Assembly (NCBI GenBank): GCA_005879675.1
Contig: VBJE01000178.1
Coordinates: 1-14,327, forward strand
DNA: 14,327 nucleotides
Direction of reading: 5' to 3'
Origin: Chloroflexota bacterium
GTDB taxonomy: Bacteria > Chloroflexota > Dormibacteria > Dormibacterales > Dormibacteraceae
In this document: piece after piece, positions 6,533-13,652 of the stretch
Numbering within the stretch: the first letter of the stretch is position 1
Layout of the letters: each line of letters begins with the position of its first letter
The notes under the pieces: generated by a model
Told to the model about the DNA's origin: nothing
Databases searched by the model: none
What the model saw: only the letters and a program-made list of their open reading frames with translations
Position numbers and translations under genes: made by a program

Positions 6533-7726
6533 TTAGTCGGGACGGCCGCGCAACCGCAGCAGGTCGGCCACGGGCAGGAGGAGGCCCCCCTGCACCACCA
6601 GCGAAAGGACGACCATCCCGTAGGCGAGCACCGACACGTTTGGGTTCACGCCCGGGTAGGCGGCGACCGACAGCGCGAGCGCGATCGAGAGCGCGCCGCG
6701 CAGGCCCCCCCAGAGCGTCATGTGCCGCCAGCGCCAGGGGATGGACCTGCCGCGTGGGTCGGCCAGCCCGAGCAGCCCGTAGACGGGTATGACCCGCGCG
6801 GCCAGCATGATCAGGTACGCACCCAGGACCAGGCCCGCGACCGCCGCGAGCCGCTGCGCGGGAAGCGCGATCCCGACCACCAGGAAAAGGACGGCGTTGA
6901 GCACGAACGCGAGCAGGTTCCAGAAGCCGTGGAGCTGCGTCCCCTGCAGCCGCCCGGTCCGGCTGCCGTAGCGGGCGACGACCAGGCCGGCGGTGACGAC
7001 CGAGACCACGCCCGACGCATGAACGGCGTCGGCGGCGAGGTACGAGCCGTAGGCGAGGACGAGGGTGACCAGGATCTCGAGCTCGGCCTCCCTCACCATG
7101 CGCAGCAGGGACACCGCCGCGGCGCCGGCCGCGAGCCCGATCGCGATCCCGGCGCCGGTCACGAAGGCAAACCGCAGGCCGGCGTCCAGCACCGAGGGGT
7201 GGCCGGTCGCGATCGTGCCCAGCACCGCGGAGAACACCGCCACACCCGTGCCATCGTTGAACAGACTCTCGCCGTCGAGGATGGCCTCGAGGCCGCGCGG
7301 CGCCCCCAGCTGGCGGAGGAGGGTCACCACGGCGATCGGGTCGGTGGCGGCGACGATGGAGCCGAGCAGGAAGCCGCTGGGCCAGTCGAGGCCGAGGCCG
7401 AAGCGCGCAAGCGAGGCGATGAGGACGACGGTCAGGATGACGCCGACTGTGGCCAGGAGGCTGACCGGCACCACCCGGCGCCACAGCTCAGCCAGGTCGA
7501 GCGACAGCGACGCCTCGAACACCAGGCCCGGCACGAAGGCGAGAAGGATGAGCTCGGGTCCGATCGGCGGCAGGCGGAGGCCGGGGATGAGGCCGATCAG
7601 GATGCCGCCGACGGCAAGCAGGACCGGGTAGGGAAGCGTCGGGGTCGTACGCGAGAGCAGGCGCAGCCCGATGGCGGCGGTGCCGAGCAGGATCAGGAAG
7701 AAGAGAAAGCTCTGGGCGGTGCTCAC
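6533..7726 (-). CDS. CPA1/NhaP-type Na+/H+ antiporter
   Basis: A 397-residue integral membrane protein with about twelve hydrophobic helices and the CPA1 hallmarks: A-T-D-P at 127-130 in the discontinuous helix, and the ion-binding N157-D158 in DGESLFNDGTGVAVF. It exchanges cytoplasmic Na+ (or K+) for protons and serves pH and salt homeostasis. There is no long cytoplasmic tail or TrkA/CNMP domain, so it is a short form. I chose GTG 7726 (MSTAQSFLFFLILLG), which places the first helix at the N-terminus. GGAGG lies 16 bases upstream, somewhat far; a CTG at 7738 would be better spaced. It is divergent from tdh across a 124-base region that contains a 21-bp palindrome, and it is followed 11 bases later by the carboxypeptidase gene. 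K+ versus Na+ preference cannot be read from the sequence. Confidence 0.9.
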   Translation of the reverse strand: MSTAQSFLFFLILLGTAAIGLRLLSRTTPTLPYPVLLAVGGILIGLIPGLRLPPIGPELILLAFVPGLVFEASLSLDLAELWRRVVPVSLLATVGVILTVVLIASLARFGLGLDWPSGFLLGSIVAATDPIAVVTLLRQLGAPRGLEAILDGESLFNDGTGVAVFSAVLGTIATGHPSVLDAGLRFAFVTGAGIAIGLAAGAAAVSLLRMVREAELEILVTLVLAYGSYLAADAVHASGVVSVVTAGLVVARYGSRTGRLQGTQLHGFWNLLAFVLNAVLFLVVGIALPAQRLAAVAGLVLGAYLIMLAARVIPVYGLLGLADPRGRSIPWRWRHMTLWGGLRGALSIALALSVAAYPGVNPNVSVLAYGMVVLSLVVQGGLLLPVADLLRLRGRPD

Positions 7727-7783
7727 GATGGGCGGCAGACAACCTCCTGCCGACCAGCCTTCCCGGCACACCACTGACGTCCC

Positions 7784-7804
7784 CGGTCGCGCCAGGCGCG
7801 ACCG
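7784..7804. promoter_or_regulatory. 21-bp perfect palindrome, candidate operator
   Basis: CGGTCGCGCC at 7784-7793 is mirrored by GGCGCGACCG at 7795-7804 around a single central A. A one-base centre makes an RNA hairpin less natural than a dimeric protein binding site. It lies in the divergent region between the antiporter and tdh starts, about 42 bases before the tdh -10-like hexamer and 58 bases before the antiporter GTG. It could therefore control either or both genes. Confidence 0.5.
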
Positions 7805-7835
7805 CGGCGCGGGAATTCTAATTCGAAGAAGCGCT

Positions 7836-7841
7836 TATTCT
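7836..7841 (+). promoter_or_regulatory. -10-like hexamer TATTCT before tdh
   Basis: TATTCT fits TANNNT and is four of six to TATAAT. It ends nine bases before the GTG start of tdh, and nothing between resembles a Shine-Dalgarno. A transcript would start 2-4 bases before, or at, the start codon. No TTGACA-like -35 box is present at the expected place (GGAATT or GAATTC). Confidence 0.45.
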
Positions 7842-7850
7842 GGCCAGCTA

Positions 7851-8879
7851 GTGAAGGCGCTGGTCAAGGCGAAGGGGGAACCAGGCCTCTGGCTCCAGGA
7901 CGTACCCGAACCGAAGCCAGGGCCTGGTGAGGTGCTCATCCGCGTCCTCCGCACCGGCATCTGCGGCACGGACCTGCACATCGACGCCTGGAACGAGTGG
8001 GCCCAGCACACGATCAAGCCCGGCCTGGTCGTCGGGCACGAGTTCGTGGGCGAGGTGGTCGAGCTCGGCGAGGACGTGGCCTCGGTGTACCCCGGCGAGA
8101 TCGTCGGCGCGGAGGGTCACATCGTGTGCGGGCGCTGCCGGAACTGCATGGCCGGGCGGCGCGCCCTCTGCGCCAACACCGTCGGCATCGGGGTGCAGCG
8201 CGACGGCGCATTCGCCGAGTACATCGTCATGCCCGCGGGCAATCTCTGGCCACATCTCGGCAAGATCGACCTGGACGTCGCCTCGATCTTCGACCCGTTC
8301 GGCAACGCGGTCCACACCGCGACGCAGTTCCGGCTCGTGGCGGAGGACGTCCTGATCACGGGCGCGGGCCCGATCGGGCTGATGGCCGCGATCGTCGCCC
8401 GCCACAACGGCGCCCGGTTCGTGGTCATGACCGACGTCAGCGACTACCGGCTAGAGCTGGCGCGAAGGATCGGCGTCACCTGCGCCGTGGACGTCCGCAA
8501 GACCAGGCTGCAAGACGCGCAGCGCGAGCTCGGGATGAAGGAGGGGTTCGACGTCGGCTTCGAGATGTCGGGCGTGCCCAGCGCGATGCGAGACATGATC
8601 GACAACATGGCGCATGGGGGCAGGATCGCGGTCCTCGGCCTGCCCGACCACGAGTTTGCCATCGACTGGTCGCAGGTCGTCTTCAAGATGCTGACGGTGA
8701 GGGGTGTCTACGGCCGGCAGATCTTCGAGACCTGGTACCAGATGTCGGTGTTCGTCCAGAGCGGGCTCGACATCTCCCCCGTGATCACGCACCGTTTTCC
8801 CTACGGGGAGTACAGGGAGGCGTTCAAGGTCGGGCACTCCGGCCAGTGCGGAAAGATCGTCCTGGACTGGAGCTCCTGA
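7851..8879 (+). CDS. tdh: L-threonine 3-dehydrogenase
   Basis: A 342-residue zinc-dependent medium-chain dehydrogenase, almost exactly the length of E. coli Tdh (341). It oxidises L-threonine to 2-amino-3-ketobutyrate with NAD+. Catalytic zinc ligands are C38 (GICGTDLH) and H63-E64 (VGHEFVG). H90 in GAEGHIVCG corresponds to the conserved Tdh histidine that distinguishes it from general alcohol dehydrogenases. C93, C96, C99 and C107 form the structural zinc site. GAGPIG (171-176) is the Rossmann nucleotide loop. GTG 7851 is preferred over upstream codons because MKALVKAKGEPGLWLQDVPEP is the normal family N-terminus. Its TGA overlaps the kbl ATG by one base (TGATG). The kbl partner makes the assignment nearly certain. 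Confidence 0.96.
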   Translation: MKALVKAKGEPGLWLQDVPEPKPGPGEVLIRVLRTGICGTDLHIDAWNEWAQHTIKPGLVVGHEFVGEVVELGEDVASVYPGEIVGAEGHIVCGRCRNCMAGRRALCANTVGIGVQRDGAFAEYIVMPAGNLWPHLGKIDLDVASIFDPFGNAVHTATQFRLVAEDVLITGAGPIGLMAAIVARHNGARFVVMTDVSDYRLELARRIGVTCAVDVRKTRLQDAQRELGMKEGFDVGFEMSGVPSAMRDMIDNMAHGGRIAVLGLPDHEFAIDWSQVVFKMLTVRGVYGRQIFETWYQMSVFVQSGLDISPVITHRFPYGEYREAFKVGHSGQCGKIVLDWSS

Positions 8880-10060
8880 TGTTCGAACGCATGCGCTCGC
8901 ACCTGACCCAGCAGCTCCGGGAGATCCGCGAAGCCGGGCTCGAGAAGCCGGAGCGCGTGATCGGCTCTCCGCAGGGTTCGGTGGTGGCGGTGATGGAGAA
9001 GGATGTCTTGAATCTCTGCGCCAACAACTACCTGGGCCTCGCCGACCACCCGGAGGTGATCGCCGCGGCCAAGGAGGCGCTGGACCGCTGGGGCTATGGA
9101 ATGGCCTCAGTGCGCTTCATCTGCGGCACGCAGGAGGTGCACAAGGAGCTGGAGGATGCGCTCACAGAGTTCCTGGGCACCGAGGACACCATCCTGTACT
9201 CCTCGTGCTTCGACGCCAACGGCGGCATCTTCGAAGCGCTGCTCGACGAGCGCGACGCGGTCATCTCCGACGCCCTGAACCACGCGAGCATCATCGACGG
9301 GATCCGCCTGTGCAAGGCCAAGCGCTTCCGGTACGCGAACCGCGACATGGCCGACCTCGAGAAGCAGCTCCGGGACAGCGCGGACGCGCGATTCCGGATG
9401 GTCGTGACCGACGGCGTCTTCTCCATGGACGGCTACATGGCGCCGCTTCCCGAGATCTGCGAGCTCGCCGAGCGCCACGACGCGATGGTGATGGTCGACG
9501 ACTCCCACGCCGTCGGCTTCATCGGCGCCAACGGGCGCGGCACTCACGAGCACCACGGCGTGATGGGCCGGATCGACGCCATCACGGGCACGCTCGGCAA
9601 GGCGCTCGGCGGCGCGAGCGGCGGCTACGTCTCGGGGCGCAGGGAGCTCGTCGCCATGCTTCGCCAGCGCTCTCGCCCATACCTTTTCTCCAACTCGGTG
9701 GCGCCCCCGATCGTGGCCGCGAGCCTCAAGGTGCTCGAGCTCCTTCGCGGCGCCAAAGACCTGCGCGACCGGCTCGCCGAGAACACGAGGCTCTTCCGGG
9801 CGCGCATGGCGGAAGAGGGGTTCGAGATCCTCCCGGGCGATCACCCGATCGTGCCGGTCATGGTCGGCGACGCCGCGATGGCCGGCCGGATGGCGGCGAG
9901 GATGCTCGAGAAGGGCGTGTACGTCGTCGGTTTCTCCTACCCGGTCGTGCCCCAGGGCAAGGCCCGAATCCGGTGCCAGGTGTCCGCCGCCCACTCCCAG
10001 GAAGAGCTCGAGAACGCCGTCCGGGCTTTCGCCGAAACGAGACGAGAGCTGGCCCAGTAG
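8879..10060 (+). CDS. kbl: Glycine C-acetyltransferase (2-amino-3-ketobutyrate CoA ligase)
   Basis: A 393-residue PLP enzyme of the alpha-oxoamine synthase family. It cleaves 2-amino-3-ketobutyrate with CoA into glycine and acetyl-CoA, taking the unstable product of Tdh. Visible features: NLCANNYLGLADHPEV near the N-terminus, GMASVRFICGT (74-84), DDSHAVGF (207-214) where aspartate contacts the PLP ring, and the Schiff-base lysine K241 in TGTLGKALGGASGG, followed by PYLFSNS. Size and motifs fit E. coli Kbl (398) better than KAS or BioF homologues, and the one-base overlap with tdh settles the role. The pair forms the threonine-to-glycine route. The downstream unknown ORF starts 29 bases later. 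CCGAAA and TTTCGG after the stop form a weak hairpin without a U-run. Confidence 0.96.
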   Translation: MFERMRSHLTQQLREIREAGLEKPERVIGSPQGSVVAVMEKDVLNLCANNYLGLADHPEVIAAAKEALDRWGYGMASVRFICGTQEVHKELEDALTEFLGTEDTILYSSCFDANGGIFEALLDERDAVISDALNHASIIDGIRLCKAKRFRYANRDMADLEKQLRDSADARFRMVVTDGVFSMDGYMAPLPEICELAERHDAMVMVDDSHAVGFIGANGRGTHEHHGVMGRIDAITGTLGKALGGASGGYVSGRRELVAMLRQRSRPYLFSNSVAPPIVAASLKVLELLRGAKDLRDRLAENTRLFRARMAEEGFEILPGDHPIVPVMVGDAAMAGRMAARMLEKGVYVVGFSYPVVPQGKARIRCQVSAAHSQEELENAVRAFAETRRELAQ

Positions 10061-10089
10061 CGCCCACCCCGAAAGCGTTTTTCGGATAC

Positions 10090-10338
10090 ATGAGCGAGCA
10101 CGAGCGGATGCTGATCCAGGTGGGAGACATGCTCTCCAAGATCGCCCGACCCTACCGCGCCGACGACGACCTGCCGCAGGAGGTCCGGGCCAACCTGTGC
10201 CAGCTGGGGTTCCCGTGCAGCGAGCTCACCACGCGAGAGGAGCTGATCGCCAGGCTCTGGGCGCGCAAGCGCAGCCTGCTCACCGCGATGCAACCGGAAT
10301 GGGGCGGTCCCGGAGTCACCCCTCCGACCGCGGCCTGA
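10090..10338 (+). CDS. Small hypothetical protein between kbl and topoisomerase IB
   Basis: An 82-residue product from ATG 10090 (MSEHERMLIQVGDMLSK). I do not recognise a family. It is predicted soluble and mostly helical, with a charged N-terminal half, two cysteines (C37, C43) in ANLCQLGFPCSEL, and a basic stretch LIARLWARKRSL (52-63). The amino-acid composition looks like a real protein rather than a shadow frame. The start has no Shine-Dalgarno. Its 3' end overlaps the first 40 bases of the topoisomerase gene if that starts at ATG 10299. The position in a run of same-strand genes suggests co-transcription with topoisomerase IB. No membrane segment or metal motif is convincing. Confidence 0.55.
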   Translation: MSEHERMLIQVGDMLSKIARPYRADDDLPQEVRANLCQLGFPCSELTTREELIARLWARKRSLLTAMQPEWGGPGVTPPTAA

Positions 10339-11396
10339 GCCCAGGCGACGTAGATCCGGCCGCCGAGGCCGGCCTGGTCTACACGTCCGACGACGAACCG
10401 GGGCTCCGCCGCGTCCGCAAGGGCAAGCACTTCGAATATGTAGACCCGGCCGGCAAACCCGTGAAAGACCCCGCGACCCTCGACCGGATCCGGTCCCTCG
10501 TCATCCCGCCGGCCTGGGAGCACGTCTGGATCTCGACACGGCCCCGCGGCCACCTCCAGGCAACCGGCCGAGACGCCCGCGGACGCAAGCAGCACCGCTA
10601 CCACGATCGCTGGCGGGAGGCGCGCGACGCCAACAAGTTCGACCGGATGGCGGGGTTCGCAAAGGTGCTCCCCCGAATCCGCAGCCGTGTGGCCCGTGAC
10701 CTGCGCCGCGACGGGCTGCCCAAGGAGAAGGTGGTGGCGGCGCTCGTCCGGCTGCTGGAAACCACGTATGCACGTGTCGGCAACGAGGAGTACGCCAGGC
10801 AGAACAACTCGTTTGGCCTGACGACGCTGCGCGACCGGCACGTGGACGTCAGGGGCGCGAGGATCAGATTTCTCTTCAAGGGCAAGAGCGGAGTCGAAAC
10901 GTCAGTCGGCCTCACAGATCGGCGCGTCGCGCGCGTCGTCAAGCGCTGCGAAGAGCTGCCAGGCCAGCACCTCTTTCAGTACGTCGACGCCGAGGGCGAG
11001 CGACGGACCGTCACCTCCGACGACGTCAACCAGTACCTGCGCGAGGCAACGGGCGGGGAGTACTCGGCCAAAGACTTTCGCACCTGGGCCGGCACGGTGC
11101 TCGCGGCCTGTGCGCTGCGCGACGTGGCCGGATTCGAGTCCGAGACCGAAGCCAGGCGAAACGTGGTCGCGGCGATCGACGTCGTGGCGCGAAAGCTGGG
11201 TCACACGCGCGCCGTGTGCCGGCGCGCTTACGTTCACCCGGCCGTGATCGAAACCTACATGGAGGGAGGGCTCGAGTCATCCCTCCGGACGACCGCGGCC
11301 AGAGTCCCGACACGGCTTCGATCCGACGAAGCGGCCGTCGTCGCGCTGCTGCGCCGAAGGTTGGCCCCCGGACACCGTCGCGCCAAGGCCGCTTGA
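10299..11396 (+). CDS. DNA topoisomerase IB (poxvirus/eukaryote type)
   Basis: A 365-residue type IB topoisomerase, which relaxes supercoils by nicking one strand through a 3'-phosphotyrosine. The active-site pentad is complete: R159 (ARVGNEEYA), K196 (FKGKSG), R261 (KDFRTWAGT), H302 (LGHTRAVC) and Y311 (RRAYVHPAV). The His-to-Tyr distance of nine matches vaccinia H265 and Y274. The N-terminal domain has the usual GKHFEYVDPAGKPVKDP and IPPAWEHVWI and PRGHLQATGRDARGRKQHRYH blocks. Start is uncertain: ATG 10299 overlaps the small gene by 40 bases and has no good ribosome site, and the domain proper begins near residue 25. Its TGA overlaps the TTG of the next gene. Bacterial members are scattered and probably spread by transfer; cellular role is unclear. 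Confidence 0.92.
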   Translation: MGRSRSHPSDRGLSPGDVDPAAEAGLVYTSDDEPGLRRVRKGKHFEYVDPAGKPVKDPATLDRIRSLVIPPAWEHVWISTRPRGHLQATGRDARGRKQHRYHDRWREARDANKFDRMAGFAKVLPRIRSRVARDLRRDGLPKEKVVAALVRLLETTYARVGNEEYARQNNSFGLTTLRDRHVDVRGARIRFLFKGKSGVETSVGLTDRRVARVVKRCEELPGQHLFQYVDAEGERRTVTSDDVNQYLREATGGEYSAKDFRTWAGTVLAACALRDVAGFESETEARRNVVAAIDVVARKLGHTRAVCRRAYVHPAVIETYMEGGLESSLRTTAARVPTRLRSDEAAVVALLRRRLAPGHRRAKAA

Positions 11397-11737
11397 CGGA
11401 GATCGTTCTTCTCGCCGTACGCGTCCTGGCGGGCGGCGCCCTGGTGGTCGCGTTCGCGATGCTCAGCGACATGCTCAAACCGAAGATGTTCGCCGGGCTC
11501 TTCGGCGCCGCCCCCTCGGTCGCGACGGCGAGCCTGCTCGTCAACGGCCTGGCGATGGGACCGGCGAAGGACGAGAAGTACGCCATGGGCATGGTCGCGG
11601 GAGCAGTCGGGCTCATCGTCTACGGCGCCGCCGCCGCCCTGGCGGTGAAGCACCTCGGCTCGGTCGCGGGCAGCATCGTCGCCTGGGTCGCCTGGCTCGT
11701 GCCCGCCGCGGCGATCTACTGGGTGTGGCTGCGATGA
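11393..11737 (+). CDS. Small four-helix membrane protein, DUF3147 type (first of pair)
   Basis: A 114-residue hydrophobic protein with helices at about 4-25, 37-55, 65-87 and 92-112. The block KPKMFAGLFGAAPSVATASL (29-48) is the DUF3147 signature as I know it. TTG 11393 overlaps the topoisomerase stop (TTGA), giving MTEIVLLAVRVLAGG with the first helix at the start; the purine-rich bases after it are not a ribosome site, so coupling is likely. Its own TGA overlaps the ATG of the next gene. Function is unknown for the family. The shared glycine/proline block with the neighbour suggests the two form a paired membrane complex. There are no catalytic residues that I can point to. Confidence 0.78.
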   Translation: MTEIVLLAVRVLAGGALVVAFAMLSDMLKPKMFAGLFGAAPSVATASLLVNGLAMGPAKDEKYAMGMVAGAVGLIVYGAAAALAVKHLGSVAGSIVAWVAWLVPAAAIYWVWLR

Positions 11738-12147
11738 ACCGCAGCATGGTTCCGACCGTGAACCCCGGCGAGGTCGGAACGCACCGTGTACGCGACTACG
11801 CGGTCCGGTTTCTCTTCGGCGCGGGGATCGCGCTGGTGGCGGGCCTCATCGGCATGAAGTTCGGTCCGGTGGTGGGCGGCGTGCTTCTCGGCTTCCCCGC
11901 CATCCTGCCTGCGTCCCTCACGCTGATCGAGAAGAAGGAGGGCAAGGAGCAGGCTTCCATCGACTCTGTGGGCGCGGTGCTGGGCGCGGCGGCGATGGTC
12001 GCATTTGCGGTCGTCGTCGTGCTCTGGGCGGCCAGGTGGGGCATCGTCGCCACCCTGGCCGTGGCGCTTGTCGTGTGGCTCGCCGGCGCGATCGGCCTGT
12101 ATTTCGTCGTGGCGTTGGTGTACCGGCGGGAGCCGTCGCCGCCCTAG
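11734..12147 (+). CDS. Small four-helix membrane protein, DUF3147 type (second of pair)
   Basis: A 137-residue protein with an N-terminal polar stretch of about 23 residues and hydrophobic segments at about 24-42, 44-64, 78-99 and 104-130. FGPVVGGVLLGFPAILPASLTLIEKKEGKE (43-72) is the counterpart of the AGLFGAAPSVATASL block in the preceding protein. ATG 11734 overlaps the upstream stop (ATGA); a GTG nine bases earlier is in frame but less likely. It is the last gene of the plus-strand run and ends one base before the opposing gnd stop, with no room for a terminator between them. The family has no assigned function; the similarity to its neighbour suggests an ancient duplication and a heteromeric complex. 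Confidence 0.8.
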   Translation: MNRSMVPTVNPGEVGTHRVRDYAVRFLFGAGIALVAGLIGMKFGPVVGGVLLGFPAILPASLTLIEKKEGKEQASIDSVGAVLGAAAMVAFAVVVVLWAARWGIVATLAVALVVWLAGAIGLYFVVALVYRREPSPP

Positions 12148-12148
12148 A

Positions 12149-13576
12149 TCAGTCGGTCCGGACCTCGGTCCCGTCCTGCGCCCAGCGCGTGTGGTACGCG
12201 CCCTCCCGGTCGACGCGGTGATAGGTGTGGGCGCCGAAGTAGTCGCGCAGACCCTGGATGAGGTTCGCCGGACCGCGCGCGCGGCGGTAGCCGTCGTAGT
12301 ACGCCAGCGAGGACGCGAACGCGGGAATGGGGATGCCCTGGTCGACCGCGGTCTTGACCACCCGGCGCCAAGCCGGCTGGGCCGCGGCGAGCGGGTCCTG
12401 GAAGAATGGCGCGAGCATCAGGCGCGGCAGGTCGCGCGACTGCTCGTATGCCTCCTTGATGCGGTCGAGGAACTTGGCGCGGATGATGCAGCCGCCGCGC
12501 CAGATGGTCGCCAACGCGCCCAGGTCGAGGTTCCACCGGTACTCCTTCGAGCCGGCGGCAAGGTGCTCGAAACCCTGCGCGTAGGCGACGATCTTCGACG
12601 CGTACAGGGCCGCCTCGATGTCGGCCACCAGGGCCCCCGGCGCCTTCGCCTCCGCGGGGCCGGCGAGGATGTCCGCGGCCTTGACGCGCTGCCCTTTCTG
12701 GCTCGAGAGCACGCGGGCGAAGACGGCCTCGGTGATGGCCGTGAGAGGCACCCCGAGCTCCAGCGCGGACTGGCTCGTCCAGCGCCCCGTGCCCTTCTGC
12801 TCGGCCTCGTCCTCGATGGCGTCGACAAGCGAAGAAGCCGAGCCGTCGTCGTGCTTGGCGAGGACATGCGATGTGATCTCGATGAGGTAGGACTGGAGCC
12901 TGCCTTCGTTCCACCCCCGAAAGACGGCCGCGAGCTCGTCGGGCGAGAGGCCGAGACCGTGGCGCAGCAGGTCGTACGTCTCGGCGATGAGCTGGATGTC
13001 GGCGTACTCGATGCCGTTGTGGACCATCTTCACGAAGTGACCTGCTCCGTCGGGCCCGATGTAGGTGCAGCAAGGCACGCCGTCGACCCTGGCGGCGATC
13101 GCGGTCAGCATCTCTTCGACGCGCTCGTAAGACCGGCGAGTGCCTCCCGGCATCAGGCTCGGCCCGTGCAGCGCGCCCTCCTCCCCACCCGAGACGCCCG
13201 AGCCGATGAAGCCGAGGCCCAGCTTCTCGACAGCGGCGGCGCGGCGCTGCGTGTCCTGGAAGAAGGAGTTGCCGCCATCGATGATGGTGTCGCCCTTGTC
13301 GAGGGCCCTGGTCAGGGCGTCGATGGACTCGTCGACGGGAGCGCCGGCCTTGACCATCACGAGGACCGCGCGTGGCGGTTTCAGGATCCGGGCGAGGTCT
13401 TCAAAGGAGTAGGCGGGTTGAAAGTCCGCTTCCTGGCCGAACTCCTCCATGAACTCGTCGGTGCGCCGGCGCGTCCGGTTGTAAACGGCCACGCGGACGC
13501 CGTGCGACGCGAGATTGCGGGCCAGGTTCATGCCCATCGTCGCCAGGCCGACGACCGCGATCTCCTTCTCGGCCAT
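12149..13576 (-). CDS. gnd: 6-phosphogluconate dehydrogenase, decarboxylating
   Basis: A 475-residue full-length enzyme of the oxidative pentose phosphate pathway, turning 6-phosphogluconate plus NADP+ into ribulose 5-phosphate, CO2 and NADPH. The N-terminal Rossmann domain has VVGLATMGMNLARNLA (8-23) and N33-R-T, the pattern associated with NADP preference. DGGNSFFQDT and GSGVSGGEEGALHGPSLMPGG (125-145) line the active site, and K183, H186 and N187 in GHFVKMVHNGIEYADIQ are catalytic. The long C-terminal helical domain (KGTGRWT and onward) makes it the long, dimeric form. ATG 13576 gives MAEKEIAVVG; an upstream in-frame codon at 13609 would add an unlikely leader. There is no Shine-Dalgarno; TAACGT lies seven bases upstream. 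It stands alone on its strand, with no zwf or pgl next to it. Confidence 0.96.
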   Translation of the reverse strand: MAEKEIAVVGLATMGMNLARNLASHGVRVAVYNRTRRRTDEFMEEFGQEADFQPAYSFEDLARILKPPRAVLVMVKAGAPVDESIDALTRALDKGDTIIDGGNSFFQDTQRRAAAVEKLGLGFIGSGVSGGEEGALHGPSLMPGGTRRSYERVEEMLTAIAARVDGVPCCTYIGPDGAGHFVKMVHNGIEYADIQLIAETYDLLRHGLGLSPDELAAVFRGWNEGRLQSYLIEITSHVLAKHDDGSASSLVDAIEDEAEQKGTGRWTSQSALELGVPLTAITEAVFARVLSSQKGQRVKAADILAGPAEAKAPGALVADIEAALYASKIVAYAQGFEHLAAGSKEYRWNLDLGALATIWRGGCIIRAKFLDRIKEAYEQSRDLPRLMLAPFFQDPLAAAQPAWRRVVKTAVDQGIPIPAFASSLAYYDGYRRARGPANLIQGLRDYFGAHTYHRVDREGAYHTRWAQDGTEVRTD

Positions 13577-13583
13577 GTTGGAA

Positions 13584-13589
13584 ACGTTA
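13584..13589 (-). promoter_or_regulatory. -10-like hexamer TAACGT before gnd
   Basis: On the minus strand TAACGT fits TANNNT and ends seven bases before the ATG of gnd. With initiation six or seven bases downstream, the transcript would begin at or next to the ATG, consistent with the missing Shine-Dalgarno. The -35 region is not clear. GGAAACG (13580-13586) overlapping it is mirrored 43 bases away by CGTTTCC (13630-13636). Confidence 0.35.
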
Positions 13590-13652
13590 CTCGCGGCAGG
13601 CAATGGCAAGTAAGTAGGCCGATCGTGGGCGTTTCCGGTTTGGAGCGCTGGG

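Noticed and set aside
5325..7484. Apparent 719-residue fusion of an N-terminal Arg/Pro-rich region with the carboxypeptidase
   Set aside because: The upstream 320 residues are a shifted-frame shadow of the antiporter. The carboxypeptidase signal segment starts cleanly at ATG 6521.
7997..8878. Long N-terminal extension of kbl
   Set aside because: It is an out-of-frame reading of tdh; the TGATG junction and normal Kbl length fix the start at 8879.
10069..10085. CCGAAA-gcgtt-TTTCGG hairpin after kbl as a terminator
   Set aside because: The stem is only six bases with three A-U pairs and has no downstream U-run; the next gene starts five bases later on the same strand.
13580..13636. GGAAACG ... 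CGTTTCC inverted repeat between gnd and the DUF2231 gene as a looping operator
   Set aside because: Seven-base arms 43 bases apart are not far from chance in a 76-base gap, and nothing else supports a binding site.
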